Shown here: positions 36,270 to 45,235 of the stretch, piece after piece
Numbering within the stretch: the stretch's first letter is position 1
Layout of the letters: each line of letters starts with the position of its first letter
DNA from: Caballeronia sp. NK8
Lineage (GTDB): Bacteria > Pseudomonadota > Gammaproteobacteria > Burkholderiales > Burkholderiaceae
Assembly: GCF_018408855.1 (NCBI RefSeq)
Contig: NZ_AP024324.1
Location: 310,001 to 374,000 of the forward strand
Length of the DNA stretch: 64,000 bases
Reading direction: 5' to 3'
The notes under the pieces: model-generated
Seen by the model: only the letters and a program-made list of their open reading frames with translations
What the model was told of the DNA's origin: nothing
Databases searched by the model: none
Made by a program: the position numbers and the translations under genes

Positions 36270-37643
36270 ATGCCGCAGGAAATCCGCCTCAACGCATTCG
36301 ACATGAACTGTGTCGGCCACATTCAGCAGGGCCTCTGGACTCATCCGCGCGACCAGTCCGGCCGATACTCCGAACTCCAGTACTGGATGGACTATGCGAA
36401 GAAGCTCGAAGCCGGGCTTTTCGACGGACTGTTCCTCGCGGACGTCGTGGGCGTCTACGACGTCTACGGCGGCAGCGCCGATGCCTCGTTGCGCGGCGCG
36501 GTGCAGGTGCCCGCCAACGATCCGCTGATGATCGTGCCCGCCATGGCGGCCGTCACGAAGCATCTGGGTTTCGGCGTGACCTGCAACCTCACTTACGAAC
36601 AACCTTTCCTGTTCGCGCGCCGGATGTCGACGCTGGATCATCTCACCGGCGGGCGTATCGGATGGAACATCGTCACCGGCTATCTGGACAGCGCGGCGCG
36701 GGCCATCGGTATCGATCACCAGCTCGCCCACGACGACCGCTATGACCTCGCGGACGAATACATGTCGCTCGTCTACAAGCTCTGGGAAGGAAGCTGGGCG
36801 GATGACGCCGTGCTCAACGACCGCGAGAGCGGCGTCTATGCGTCGCCGTCGCGCGTGCGCTCGATTCATCACCACGGCGCGCAATACAAGGTCGATGCGA
36901 TGCACCTCTGCGCGCCCTCGCCTCAGCGCACGCCGGTGCTCTATCAGGCGGGTTCGTCGACGCGCGGCAGGCAGTTCGCCGCGACCCACGCCGAATGCGT
37001 GTTCGTGAACGGGCAGAAGAAGGAAGGTATCCGGGAAATCGTCGGCGACATCCGCCAGAGGGCCGTCCAGTACGGCCGTCGGACAGACGACGTGAACATC
37101 TTCATGGGTGCGTCGCTGGTGATCGGCCGCACGGACGCGGAAGCGCGCGACAAGCTCGAAGACTATCGGCGCTACGTGAGTTCGGAGGCGGCGCTTGCAC
37201 ATGCGGCGGCGTCGCTGGGAATCGACTTCTCGCGTTACGACATCGACGAACCCATCGACACGCAGAAGAGCCAGGCCATCGTCTCGAATGTCGAAGCGAT
37301 GACGCGCAGCGCGGGCCCTCAATGGACACGTCGCAAGCTGCTCGAACAGATGGTGCTCGGCAGCCGGCAGACGCCGTGGGTCGGCTCGGCGCAAAGCATT
37401 GCCGATCTGATGATGGCGTGGGTGGAGGAAACCGGCATCGGCGGTTTCAATCTGTCGCGCACGGTGGTGCCCGAATGTTTCGACGACGTCGTCGACCTCC
37501 TGATTCCGGTCCTGCAGGAACGCGGCGCCTACAAGACGGCGTATCGCGGCGGGACTTATCGCGAGAAGCTCTTCGGCCATGCGCGCCTGCCCGGATCGCA
37601 TCCGGCGGCGCAGTATCGCGGCGGCTTCGAGCAGACCCTTTGA
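36270..37643 (+). CDS. class C flavin-dependent monooxygenase (NtaA/SnaA/DszA type)
   Basis: 457 residues, typical of the large luciferase-like monooxygenases that need free reduced FMN. Visible family pieces are IQQGLWTHPRDQS, GLFDGLFLADVVGVYDVYGG, LTGGRIGWNIVTGYLDSAAR, HDDRYDLADEYMSLVYKLWEG and TPVLYQAGSSTRGRQFAA. Such enzymes break C-N or C-S bonds (nitrilotriacetate, dibenzothiophene sulfone, sulfonates) or insert oxygen. The flavin reductase needed to feed it follows 31 bases later. A -10-like TATAGT lies at 36212-36217. The substrate is not clear. Confidence 0.92.
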   Translation: MPQEIRLNAFDMNCVGHIQQGLWTHPRDQSGRYSELQYWMDYAKKLEAGLFDGLFLADVVGVYDVYGGSADASLRGAVQVPANDPLMIVPAMAAVTKHLGFGVTCNLTYEQPFLFARRMSTLDHLTGGRIGWNIVTGYLDSAARAIGIDHQLAHDDRYDLADEYMSLVYKLWEGSWADDAVLNDRESGVYASPSRVRSIHHHGAQYKVDAMHLCAPSPQRTPVLYQAGSSTRGRQFAATHAECVFVNGQKKEGIREIVGDIRQRAVQYGRRTDDVNIFMGASLVIGRTDAEARDKLEDYRRYVSSEAALAHAAASLGIDFSRYDIDEPIDTQKSQAIVSNVEAMTRSAGPQWTRRKLLEQMVLGSRQTPWVGSAQSIADLMMAWVEETGIGGFNLSRTVVPECFDDVVDLLIPVLQERGAYKTAYRGGTYREKLFGHARLPGSHPAAQYRGGFEQTL

Positions 37644-37674
37644 TACCTCATCTTCAACCAGATCGGGCTAAATC

Positions 37675-38187
37675 ATGATCAACAAGACAAGCTTCCGAGA
37701 AGCCATGGCGGGCCTGGGTGCGTCCGTCAACGTGATTACCTCCGATGGCGTCGCCGGGCGCGCGGGCTGCACCGCCTCGGCCGTATGCGCGGTCACCGAC
37801 GAGCCGCCGACGCTGCTCGTCTGCATCAACCGGTCGAGCCGCAACAACGCCATCATTCGCGAGAACGGCGTCCTGTGCGTCAACGTGCTGTCGGCCGACC
37901 AGCAGCACATCGCCGCGCGCTTCGCGACCAGGGACGCCAGCATGGACGAACGCTACGCCTGCGGCGAGTGGAACGCGCTCGAAACCGGTGCGCCGGTCCT
38001 CGCGGACGCCATCAGCGCGCTGGATTGCGCGGTCCGTTCCACCACGGAAGTCGGCACCCACACGGTCTTCTTCTGCACCATCGAAGCCACCCGGACACGC
38101 AGCGAAGCCGATGCGCTCATCTATTACGCGCGCAATTTTCATCGCGTCGGCAACACGGCTGCCGCTCTGTCGGCCGTGGCTGCCTGA
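37675..38187 (+). CDS. NAD(P)H:flavin reductase (HpaC/RutF type)
   Basis: 170 residues with the split-barrel FMN-binding fold: MAGLGASVNVITSDGVAGRAG, TASAVCAVTDEPPTLLVCIN and NGVLCVNVLSADQQHIAARFA, followed by a C-terminal strand YYARNFHRVG. It should reduce FMN for the monooxygenase just upstream. The start has no perfect Shine-Dalgarno site but matches the family. It is followed after 28 bases by the aldehyde dehydrogenase. Confidence 0.9.
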   Translation: MINKTSFREAMAGLGASVNVITSDGVAGRAGCTASAVCAVTDEPPTLLVCINRSSRNNAIIRENGVLCVNVLSADQQHIAARFATRDASMDERYACGEWNALETGAPVLADAISALDCAVRSTTEVGTHTVFFCTIEATRTRSEADALIYYARNFHRVGNTAAALSAVAA

Positions 38188-38215
38188 AACGTCGAATTCC
38201 GATCGAGATTCTTCA

Positions 38216-39646
38216 ATGCCATTCAATTACCCAAAGATTCAGCTGCTCATCGACGGCCAGTGGCGCGACGCGCCGGGTCAGCCGGTCATCAGCCCGGCCG
38301 ACGAAACCGTGATCGGCATGGTTCCCCACGCAGCACCGCGTGACCTCGACGACGCGCTCGTCGCGGCGCAAGGCGGGCTTCAGGTCTGGAAGCGCACGCC
38401 GCCCGCGCGGCGCGCGGAAGTCATCCTGCGTGCGACGGAGCTATTGCGCGAGCGGATCGAGACGATCGCGCCGGTCATCGCGATGGAGCAAGGCAAGACG
38501 CTGGCGCAAGCGCGCGCCGAAGTGCTGCGCAGTTGCGACCTGATGGCCTGGGACGCGAATGAAGGCAAGCGTCTGTACGGCCGCGTGATTCCGGCGGAAC
38601 CGGGCATGCGGCACACGGTGATCCGCGAACCGCTCGGTGTCATCGCCGCGTTCACGCCGTGGAACTTCCCGATGAGTTCGCCCGCGCGCAAGGTCGGCGG
38701 CGCACTGGCGAGCGGCTGCGCGATCATTCTCAAGCCGGCAGAGGAAACGCCGGCGGGCGCGGTCATGCTCGCGACCGCACTGATGGATGCGGGTCTTCCC
38801 CCGGGCGTGCTCAATCTCGTCTACGGCGACCCTGCGCAGATTTCGGAGCATCTGATCTCGAACCCGGTCGTGCGAGGCATCACGTTCACCGGCTCCACGC
38901 CTGTCGGCAAGCACCTCGCCGGGCTCGCCGCGCGCTTCATGAAGCCGGCGATCATGGAGCTAGGCGGGCACGCGCCCGTGGTGATCAGCGACGACATCGA
39001 CGTCGATTCGGTCGCGCTCGCCTGCGTAAAGGGCAAGCTCAATAACGCCGGACAGGTCTGCGTGGCGCCGACGCGTTACTTCGTGCATCGCGCGGTCTAT
39101 GACGCGTTCGTGTCCGCATTCGAGCGGCATGCGAAGCAGATTCGTGTCGGCCATCCGCTCGAATCCGGCAGCGATATCGGCCCGCTCACCAGCCGCCGCA
39201 GGCTCGAGGCGATCGAAGCGCTGGTCCAGAACGCGCTGGATGCAGGCGCGCGTCTGATGTGTGGCGGCAAACGACTGCCCGGAGCGGGTTACCTGTTCCC
39301 GTTCACGGTGCTCGCCGACGTGCCCGACTCCGCCCGCATCATGCACGAGGAGCCTTTCGGACCGGTGTGCCTCGTCACGCCGTTCGATTCGCTCGATGAA
39401 GCCATCGCCCGGGCCAACGCCCTGCCCTTCGGGCTCGCGGGCTATGCGTTCACGCGCTCCGCCGCGACGGCATACCGGCTGGGACAGGAAATGGAGGTCG
39501 GGAATCTCGCGATCAACCATTTCGTATCGGCAGTCTCGGAGACGCCCTTCGGAGGCGTGAAGGAAAGCGGCTACGGACGCGAGGGCGGAACAGAAGGACT
39601 GGAGTGCTACACGACGGTCAAGAGCATCTCCCACCTGATCGTCTGA
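38216..39646 (+). CDS. NAD(P)-dependent aldehyde dehydrogenase (SSADH-like)
   Basis: 476 residues. Catalytic residues are in place: Asn150 (TPWNFP), the general base Glu248 (MELGG) and nucleophile Cys282 (GQVCVAP), plus GSTPVGKHL as the NAD(P) loop. The overall type is that of succinate-semialdehyde dehydrogenases. It would oxidise the aldehyde released by monooxygenase cleavage. ATG 38216 is used because the frame extending to 37745 overlaps the flavin reductase gene. Confidence 0.93.
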   Translation: MPFNYPKIQLLIDGQWRDAPGQPVISPADETVIGMVPHAAPRDLDDALVAAQGGLQVWKRTPPARRAEVILRATELLRERIETIAPVIAMEQGKTLAQARAEVLRSCDLMAWDANEGKRLYGRVIPAEPGMRHTVIREPLGVIAAFTPWNFPMSSPARKVGGALASGCAIILKPAEETPAGAVMLATALMDAGLPPGVLNLVYGDPAQISEHLISNPVVRGITFTGSTPVGKHLAGLAARFMKPAIMELGGHAPVVISDDIDVDSVALACVKGKLNNAGQVCVAPTRYFVHRAVYDAFVSAFERHAKQIRVGHPLESGSDIGPLTSRRRLEAIEALVQNALDAGARLMCGGKRLPGAGYLFPFTVLADVPDSARIMHEEPFGPVCLVTPFDSLDEAIARANALPFGLAGYAFTRSAATAYRLGQEMEVGNLAINHFVSAVSETPFGGVKESGYGREGGTEGLECYTTVKSISHLIV

Positions 39647-39742
39647 GCCGCGCGTCGCGGGCGAACCTGACCTGACAGCATCGGGCGGGAATCGGCCAGA
39701 TCACCCTACGTGAAGTTTCCTCGCGCTCCGGCGCGTGCAAGA

Positions 39743-39767
39743 CGGAATGCCGGCGGTGAGCATTCCG
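39743..39767. other. hairpin in the 220-base gap after the ALDH gene
   Basis: CGGAATGC (39743-39750) pairs perfectly with GCATTCCG (39760-39767) around a nine-base loop. No T tract follows, so it may be a transcript-processing or attenuation structure rather than a terminator. The gap 39647-39866 holds no supported gene. Confidence 0.45.
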
Positions 39768-39866
39768 GGGCAAGGCAACACCGCACAGGTTGACGGCGTT
39801 CTCGTCCGGGATATGGCATCCCGCGGCTCCGCTCGTCTTTTCATCACAAAAGCTTGTGGAGTCTCG

Positions 39867-40088
39867 ATGCGTCCCATCCACACCCTCGTCGTTTTGCCGC
39901 CCGCGTTCGTATTGCTCGGGCCGTTCTTTCTGAATCGTGTGACGCCGTTCGTCCTGGGCATGCCGTTTCTGCTTGCCTGGCTGGCCGGGACGCTCGTCAT
40001 CACGTCGATCGTGATGGCCCTCGTCTATCGCTCGGACAGCAAGCACCGCATCAAAACCAGTGAAGAAATGGCGGGAGACCATGCATGA
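39867..40088 (+). CDS. DUF3311 small membrane protein
   Basis: 73 residues with two membrane helices (LVVLPPAFVLLGPFFLN and PFLLAWLAGTLVITSIVMALVY without its last residues). DUF3311 proteins sit directly before sodium:solute symporters, as here, with a four-base overlap. They are thought to be companion subunits; the role is not proven. GTGGAG precedes ATG 39867. Confidence 0.85.
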   Translation: MRPIHTLVVLPPAFVLLGPFFLNRVTPFVLGMPFLLAWLAGTLVITSIVMALVYRSDSKHRIKTSEEMAGDHA

Positions 40089-41560
40089 ATAGCGCACTTT
40101 TGATCATCTTCGCGGCCATGGCGCTCGCGTTGTTCCTGGGCATCCGCGCCCGTCCGGGCAAAGGCATGAGTCTCGAACAATGGGCCGTCGGCGGGCGCGG
40201 ATTCGGCACGGCGATCGTGTTTCTTCTGATGGCGGGAGAGATCTATACGACGTTCGTGTTTCTCGGCGGCAGCGGATACGCGTACGGACACGGCGGCGCC
40301 GCTTACTACATGATCGGCTACGGCAGTCTGTGCTTCGTGCTGTCCTACTGGCTGCTCCCGCCGATCTGGCGATATGCGAAGCAACGCGGCCTCATCTCGC
40401 AACCCGACTTCTTCGCCGCGAAGTACAACAGCCCGCTGCTCGGCGTGCTGGTGGCGATCGTCGGCATCGTCGCGCTCATTCCGTATCTGGTGCTGCAACT
40501 GAAGGGGCTGGGCATCATCGTGACGGTGGCCTCTTATTCGGCCGTGTCGTCCACGCAGGGCGTCTGGATCGGGGCCACGGTCGTCGCCGTCTATGTGGCG
40601 CTGTCCGGCGTGCATGGCTCCGCATGGACCTCGGTCGTGAAGGACATTCTCGTGATGGGCGTCGCAGTCTTTCTGGGGCTGTATCTGCCGTTCCATTACT
40701 ACGGCGGGATCGGCTCCATGTTCGCCGCCATCGACGAAGCGAAGCCGGGCTTTCTTGCCTTGTCGTCACGTGGTGAAAGTCCGGTGTGGCTCGTCTCGAC
40801 GGTGCTGCTCTCGACACTCGGCTTCTACATGTGGCCGCACATGTTCATGGCGACGTACACCGCCAGACGCGAGGACGTGCTGCGCCGGAATGCCTATGTG
40901 CTGCCGATCTATCAACTCATGCTGCTGTTCATTTTCTTCGTGGGCTTCGCGGCGGTCCTGCGCATTCCGGGCCTCAAGGGAACCGAAATCGACCTTGCGC
41001 TGCTCAAGATCTCGATGGCGACTTTCGATCCCTGGTTCGTCGGCGTGATCGGCGCGGCCGGCGTGCTGACCGCGATCGTGCCCGGTTCGATGATCCTGAT
41101 GACCGCATCGACCCTGCTTGCGAACAACGTCTACCGCGTGGCGCGCCCCAACGCGAGCAAGCAGCACATCGCCGCGTCGGCGCGCTGGATTGCGCCGGTC
41201 ATCATGCTGGGCGCGGTCTTCTTCACGCTTCAGGGCGGCCAGACCATCGTGTCGCTGCTGCTCATGGCGTACGCCCTCGTGACGCAGTTGTTTCCGGTCC
41301 TCGTCGCCTCGCTGCTGCGCCATAACCCGGTCACGCGAGCGGCCGCGTTCGCGAGCATCATCGTCGGCGAAGCGACCGTCGCCGCCGTGTCCCTCACCAG
41401 GAGCACGATCGCACAACTGTTTCCGTTCCTTCCCGACGCGCTGAAGGACCTGAACGTAGGCATCGTTGCGCTGGTGCTCAACGTGATGACGCTGGTCGTC
41501 GTGACCTTGCTCACGAGGCGCGCGACCGATGAAGCTCGCAGCGGCGCGACGGCGCTTTGA
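40085..41560 (+). CDS. sodium:solute symporter (SSS family)
   Basis: 491 residues with about 13 helices. SSS features include WAVGGRGFGTAIVFLLMAGE near the start, SQPDFFAAKYNSPLLGVLVA and GVHGSAWTSVVKDILVMGVA in helix 6. It should import an organic acid or amino-acid-like solute with Na+. It is translationally coupled to DUF3311. Within the cluster it is one of two carriers, with the MFS at 43354. The substrate is probably the compound attacked by the monooxygenase or the amidohydrolase. Confidence 0.92.
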   Translation: MNSALLIIFAAMALALFLGIRARPGKGMSLEQWAVGGRGFGTAIVFLLMAGEIYTTFVFLGGSGYAYGHGGAAYYMIGYGSLCFVLSYWLLPPIWRYAKQRGLISQPDFFAAKYNSPLLGVLVAIVGIVALIPYLVLQLKGLGIIVTVASYSAVSSTQGVWIGATVVAVYVALSGVHGSAWTSVVKDILVMGVAVFLGLYLPFHYYGGIGSMFAAIDEAKPGFLALSSRGESPVWLVSTVLLSTLGFYMWPHMFMATYTARREDVLRRNAYVLPIYQLMLLFIFFVGFAAVLRIPGLKGTEIDLALLKISMATFDPWFVGVIGAAGVLTAIVPGSMILMTASTLLANNVYRVARPNASKQHIAASARWIAPVIMLGAVFFTLQGGQTIVSLLLMAYALVTQLFPVLVASLLRHNPVTRAAAFASIIVGEATVAAVSLTRSTIAQLFPFLPDALKDLNVGIVALVLNVMTLVVVTLLTRRATDEARSGATAL

Positions 41561-41618
41561 CGAGCACGGCCCTTGCGAGCGTTTCAGACTCTCGCAAGGG
41601 CGTATCGAGGATGACACG

Positions 41619-42113
41619 ATGAACAGACATTCCGAAGACTGCGAGTCCGGGTTCAAGATTGCCTACGTCGAGGCGGGATGGCACCAGGACATTCTGGCGC
41701 CGGGCAGGGAAGCCTTCGCGCGCCGCATGCAGAGCAAGGGCCTCGACGGCAGCCGGATCCACTATTTCACCGTCCCCGGCGCTTTCGAGATTCCGTTGTT
41801 CGCGCGGCGTCTCGCCGCCAGCGGACGTTACGCCGCGATAGCAGGCGCGGCATTCGTCGTCGACGGCGGAATCTATCGCCATGATTTCGTCGCGAGCACG
41901 GTCGTCGACGCATTGATGCGCGTGCAGCTGGACGAGAACGTCCCCGTCTTCTCGATGGTGCTCACGCCGCACCACTTCCACGAGCACGCAACTCATCTGC
42001 ACTTTTTCAAGGATCACTTCTCGATCAAGGGAAGCGAGCTGGCCGAGGCCTGCATGCAGCAGCTACTCGGCCTCGAAGCCCTCGACAGGTATCGGGTCGA
42101 GACGCTGACATAG
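41619..42113 (+). CDS. ribH2: 6,7-dimethyl-8-ribityllumazine synthase, RibH2 type
   Basis: 164 residues. The family marks are VPGAFEIP, a GGIYRHDFVAS segment keeping the catalytic His, and SMVLTPHHFHEH..HFFKDHFSIKG, which is the type II (decameric RibH2) version rather than the icosahedral RibH1 one. The enzyme condenses a ribityl-pyrimidine with dihydroxybutanone phosphate in riboflavin synthesis. ATG 41619 has GAGG eight bases upstream. Its place in a flavin-monooxygenase operon, 58 bases after the symporter and 13 before the amidohydrolase, suggests a dedicated flavin supply or a new use of the fold. Confidence 0.9.
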   Translation: MNRHSEDCESGFKIAYVEAGWHQDILAPGREAFARRMQSKGLDGSRIHYFTVPGAFEIPLFARRLAASGRYAAIAGAAFVVDGGIYRHDFVASTVVDALMRVQLDENVPVFSMVLTPHHFHEHATHLHFFKDHFSIKGSELAEACMQQLLGLEALDRYRVETLT

Positions 42114-42126
42114 ACACCGGAAGAGC

Positions 42127-43317
42127 ATGAATTCAGACACGACAACCCGGCTCGGCGAGCTGATCGACAAGCATCTGCCCCGCTGGGTTTCACTGAGGCA
42201 CGACCTGCACGCGCACCCGGAGCTGCGCTACGAGGAAGTCCGGACCTCGGACGTGGTGGCCGAGGAGCTGCGGCAGGCCGGCTACGAGGTCACGCGAGGG
42301 CTGGGAGGAACCGGCGTGGTTGCGAGCCTCCCCGGCATCGAACCTGCTCGCGCGATTCTGCTTCGCGCGGATATGGACGCGCTGCCTATCCGAGAAACCA
42401 GCGAGCACGCGTATGCGTCTCGTCACGAAGGTCGCATGCATGCCTGCGGTCACGACGGGCACACCGTGATGCTGCTGGCCGCTGCACGCGTTCTCCGGCA
42501 GCTTCCGGCACTGCCCGGCACGGTTCACTTCGTCTTTCAGCCTGCCGAGGAAGGCGGCGCCGGGGCGAAGCGCATGCTCGACGAGGGCCTGCTGGATCGA
42601 TTCCCGAGCGAGGCGGTATTCGCGATGCACAACTGGCCCGGTCTTCCGGCGGGGCACTTCGGCTTGCGCGCGGGACCGATCATGGCTGCCGGCACGCGCT
42701 TTCGTGTCACGGTGAAGGGCGTCGGCGCGCACGCGGCGCAACCGCATCGAGGTGTCGACCCCGTGCCGATCGCGTGCGCGCTCGTTCTTCAATTCCAGAC
42801 GCTTTGCGCGAGACACAAGGACCCGGTCGACCCGGCCGTGCTGTCCGTGTGCATGATCCACGCCGGAGAAACGGACAACGTGTTGCCTGAAACAGTCGAG
42901 ATGCGGGGGACCATCCGCACCTTGTCGTCCCGCTTGCTGAATGAACTCAAGGAGAGCGTGGACCGCCTCTGTCAGGGCGCGGCGCAATCTTACGGCGTGC
43001 GGATCGAGACGGAGTTCTTTCAGTACTACCCCGCGACCGTCAATACGAAGGCCGAGACCGATTTCTGCGCGGCCGTGCTGCGCTCGACCTTCGGCGACGA
43101 GCGCGTTCATCTGGACGTCGAGCCGAACATGACCTCCGAGGACTTCGGCTTCATGCTGGAGGCCCGGCCGGGCGCGTACGTGCTGGCGGGAGCGGGCGGC
43201 GATGCAGGTCTGCATCACCCGGCCTACGACTTCAACGACGCGCTCATTCCGGCAGGCGTCCGCTATTGGGCGGCGCTTGCACACAGTTACTTCCAACGCC
43301 CGTTCGAGGCGCGCTGA
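42127..43317 (+). CDS. M20-family amidohydrolase
   Basis: 396 residues. The metal-binding region ADMDALPI (near 80) and HACGHDGHTVMLL (near 100), the catalytic EEGGAG, a dimerisation lid (about 185-295) and the last metal ligand HHPAYDFND near the end all fit M20D enzymes such as hippurate hydrolases and N-acyl amino-acid amidohydrolases. It should release an amine or amino acid from an N-acyl compound. It lies 13 bases after ribH2 and 36 before the MFS gene, so it is part of the same operon. Confidence 0.93.
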   Translation: MNSDTTTRLGELIDKHLPRWVSLRHDLHAHPELRYEEVRTSDVVAEELRQAGYEVTRGLGGTGVVASLPGIEPARAILLRADMDALPIRETSEHAYASRHEGRMHACGHDGHTVMLLAAARVLRQLPALPGTVHFVFQPAEEGGAGAKRMLDEGLLDRFPSEAVFAMHNWPGLPAGHFGLRAGPIMAAGTRFRVTVKGVGAHAAQPHRGVDPVPIACALVLQFQTLCARHKDPVDPAVLSVCMIHAGETDNVLPETVEMRGTIRTLSSRLLNELKESVDRLCQGAAQSYGVRIETEFFQYYPATVNTKAETDFCAAVLRSTFGDERVHLDVEPNMTSEDFGFMLEARPGAYVLAGAGGDAGLHHPAYDFNDALIPAGVRYWAALAHSYFQRPFEAR

Positions 43318-43353
43318 TCCGCGTGCCCGAACGAAACAACAGGAGACACCTCT

Positions 43354-44604
43354 TTGGCAATGGCGCAATGCACTGGCGTACGGCGAATGCTCGCCGAGCG
43401 CGTCGGGCCCGTGACGGTCATCTCGCTCGCGCAGTTGTTCGGCACCTCGCTGTGGTTCAGCGCGAACGGTGCTGCTTCTGAAATTACGCGCGCGTGGCAC
43501 GCCACCGCCGCGGATATCGGCTGGCTGACGAGCGCGGTGCAGGCCGGCTTCATCCTCGGCACGCTGACGATGTCGCTGACCGGCGGCGCCGACCGGTTTC
43601 GCGCGAGTGCCATCTTCGTATGGAGCGCCATTTTCGGGGCCGTCTTCAATGCGATGTTCGCGCTGCTCGCCACAGGGATCGTCTCCGGCGCGATATGTCG
43701 ATTTCTCGTCGGCATCTGTCTGGCTGGCATCTATCCGATGGGCATGAAGCTCGTCGTCAGCTGGGTGCCGGAGAAAACCGGCCCGGCGCTGGCCCAGCTC
43801 GTCGCGATGCTGACGCTGGGCTCGGGACTTCCCCATGCGCTGAAGGTGGCAGGCACCGATCTGCCGTGGCAGGGCATCATCGTGGCGTCTTCGATGCTGG
43901 CGCTGCTGGCCGGCGTCCTGATCTTCCTTCTCGGAGACGGGCCGCATACACGAAGCAAATCCCATCTCACCTACAAGAGCACGGCATCCCCATCGCCCGG
44001 GGTGTTCCACGCACTCCAACTTCCCGACTTTCGCGGCGCGGCGCTGGGCTACTTCGGCCACATGTGGGAACTCTATGCGTTCTGGACGCTGGTGCCGCTT
44101 TACATTGCACGGTCATCGCTGGCGGACGGCATTCACGCAGGCGGCGTTTCCGGTCTTTCGTTTTTTATCTTCGCGGCCGGCTCGGCCGGCTGTCTCGCCG
44201 GCGGCATGCTCTCCCGGAGAATCGGCAGTGCGGGCGTCGCCGCGGGCGCGCTGGCGATATCGGGTACGTGCTGTGTGCTGTTCGCCCTGATGTGGCGCGA
44301 TGCCAGCGCCCCGCTGCTGTTTCTTCTCCTGCTCGTGTGGGGCGCCGCCGTGGTCGCGGACTCGCCGCAGTTTTCCGCGCTCTCCGCCCGGGCCTGTCCG
44401 CCCGAGCTCGTGGGAAGCGCGCTGGCCATTCAAAACTCGATCGGCTTCGCCATCACGGTCGTATCTATTTCGGCGGCAACGGCGCTGTTCGAAAGAGTCG
44501 GGCTCGACTCGGCGTGGCTGCTCGTGATCGGCCCGATCGCTGGCCTGATGGGATTCGCCCCAGTTCTCAGGCGGCAGACGAGAGGCGCAACGTCGAAAGC
44601 GTAG
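43354..44604 (+). CDS. MFS transporter, paralogue of the one at 50206
   Basis: 416 residues. It starts at TTG 43354, eight bases after AGGAG; ATG 43360 is the alternative. Twelve helices are predicted, with [39 protein letters not shown] and [17 protein letters not shown], strings it shares almost word for word with the MFS at 50206. It is the last gene of the monooxygenase cluster and is convergent with the acetyltransferase after 11 bases. Substrate unknown. Confidence 0.9.
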   Translation: MAMAQCTGVRRMLAERVGPVTVISLAQLFGTSLWFSANGAASEITRAWHATAADIGWLTSAVQAGFILGTLTMSLTGGADRFRASAIFVWSAIFGAVFNAMFALLATGIVSGAICRFLVGICLAGIYPMGMKLVVSWVPEKTGPALAQLVAMLTLGSGLPHALKVAGTDLPWQGIIVASSMLALLAGVLIFLLGDGPHTRSKSHLTYKSTASPSPGVFHALQLPDFRGAALGYFGHMWELYAFWTLVPLYIARSSLADGIHAGGVSGLSFFIFAAGSAGCLAGGMLSRRIGSAGVAAGALAISGTCCVLFALMWRDASAPLLFLLLLVWGAAVVADSPQFSALSARACPPELVGSALAIQNSIGFAITVVSISAATALFERVGLDSAWLLVIGPIAGLMGFAPVLRRQTRGATSKA

Positions 44605-44615
44605 CCGGCGCGAAT

Positions 44616-45134
44616 TCAAGCGTCGTCCGGCTTCTCGCGATCATCCAGGATCAGTTGCAGGAACGTGAGATCGAGCCAGACGCCAAACTTCATGCCGACC
44701 TGAGGCAACTTGCCCACGTGCTGGAAACCGAGCTTCTCGTGCAAACGAATCGAGCCCTCGTTGCCTGACTCGATTGCGGCGACCATGACGTGCTTGCCAA
44801 TGCGGCGCGCGCGCTCCAGCAGCGCGAGCATCAGCGCCTCGCCAATGCCCTTGCCGCGCTGACCGGCGTGCACGTAGACCGAGTGCTCGACGGTATGCCG
44901 GTAACCGTCGAACGCTCGCCAGTCGCCGAACGACGCATAGCCGAGAACTTGGCCGTTTTCATCGACTGAAACCAGGACCGGATAGCCCTGCTTCTGACGC
45001 TCGGCCAGCCATTGCGTGCGGTTGGCTACATCGACGAGCTTGTCGTTCCAGATCGCCGTCGTGTGCTGCACGGCGTCGTTATAGATCGAGGTGATGACCG
45101 GGAGGTCGTCCAGGCCTGCATCGCGGATAGGCAT
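44616..45134 (-). CDS. GNAT N-acetyltransferase (phosphinothricin/methionine sulfone type)
   Basis: 172 residues. The acetyl-CoA loop is QRGKGIGEAL near residue 93, and the family-typical start MPIRDAGLDDLPVITSIYNDAV and end GFQHVGKLPQVGMKFGVWLD match Pat/MddA-like enzymes that acetylate phosphinothricin or methionine sulfone analogues. It follows acuI by 101 bases on the same strand and may be read from the same transcript. It is not an obvious part of the acyl-CoA pathway. Confidence 0.88.
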   Translation of the reverse strand: MPIRDAGLDDLPVITSIYNDAVQHTTAIWNDKLVDVANRTQWLAERQKQGYPVLVSVDENGQVLGYASFGDWRAFDGYRHTVEHSVYVHAGQRGKGIGEALMLALLERARRIGKHVMVAAIESGNEGSIRLHEKLGFQHVGKLPQVGMKFGVWLDLTFLQLILDDREKPDDA

Positions 45135-45235
45135 CGTTCAAATCCGTATTTCATAGTTGACCAATGTCCACCATAGTATCCGAACGAAAATCACGTGCCA
45201 ATAGGATGGACTTTGCCCGGGCGTTGCGCTCCATG

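Noticed and set aside
39743..39767. FMN riboswitch, suggested by CCGGCGGT near a RibH2 gene
   Set aside because: Only this short string fits; the other conserved FMN-element segments are absent and it lies far from ribH2.
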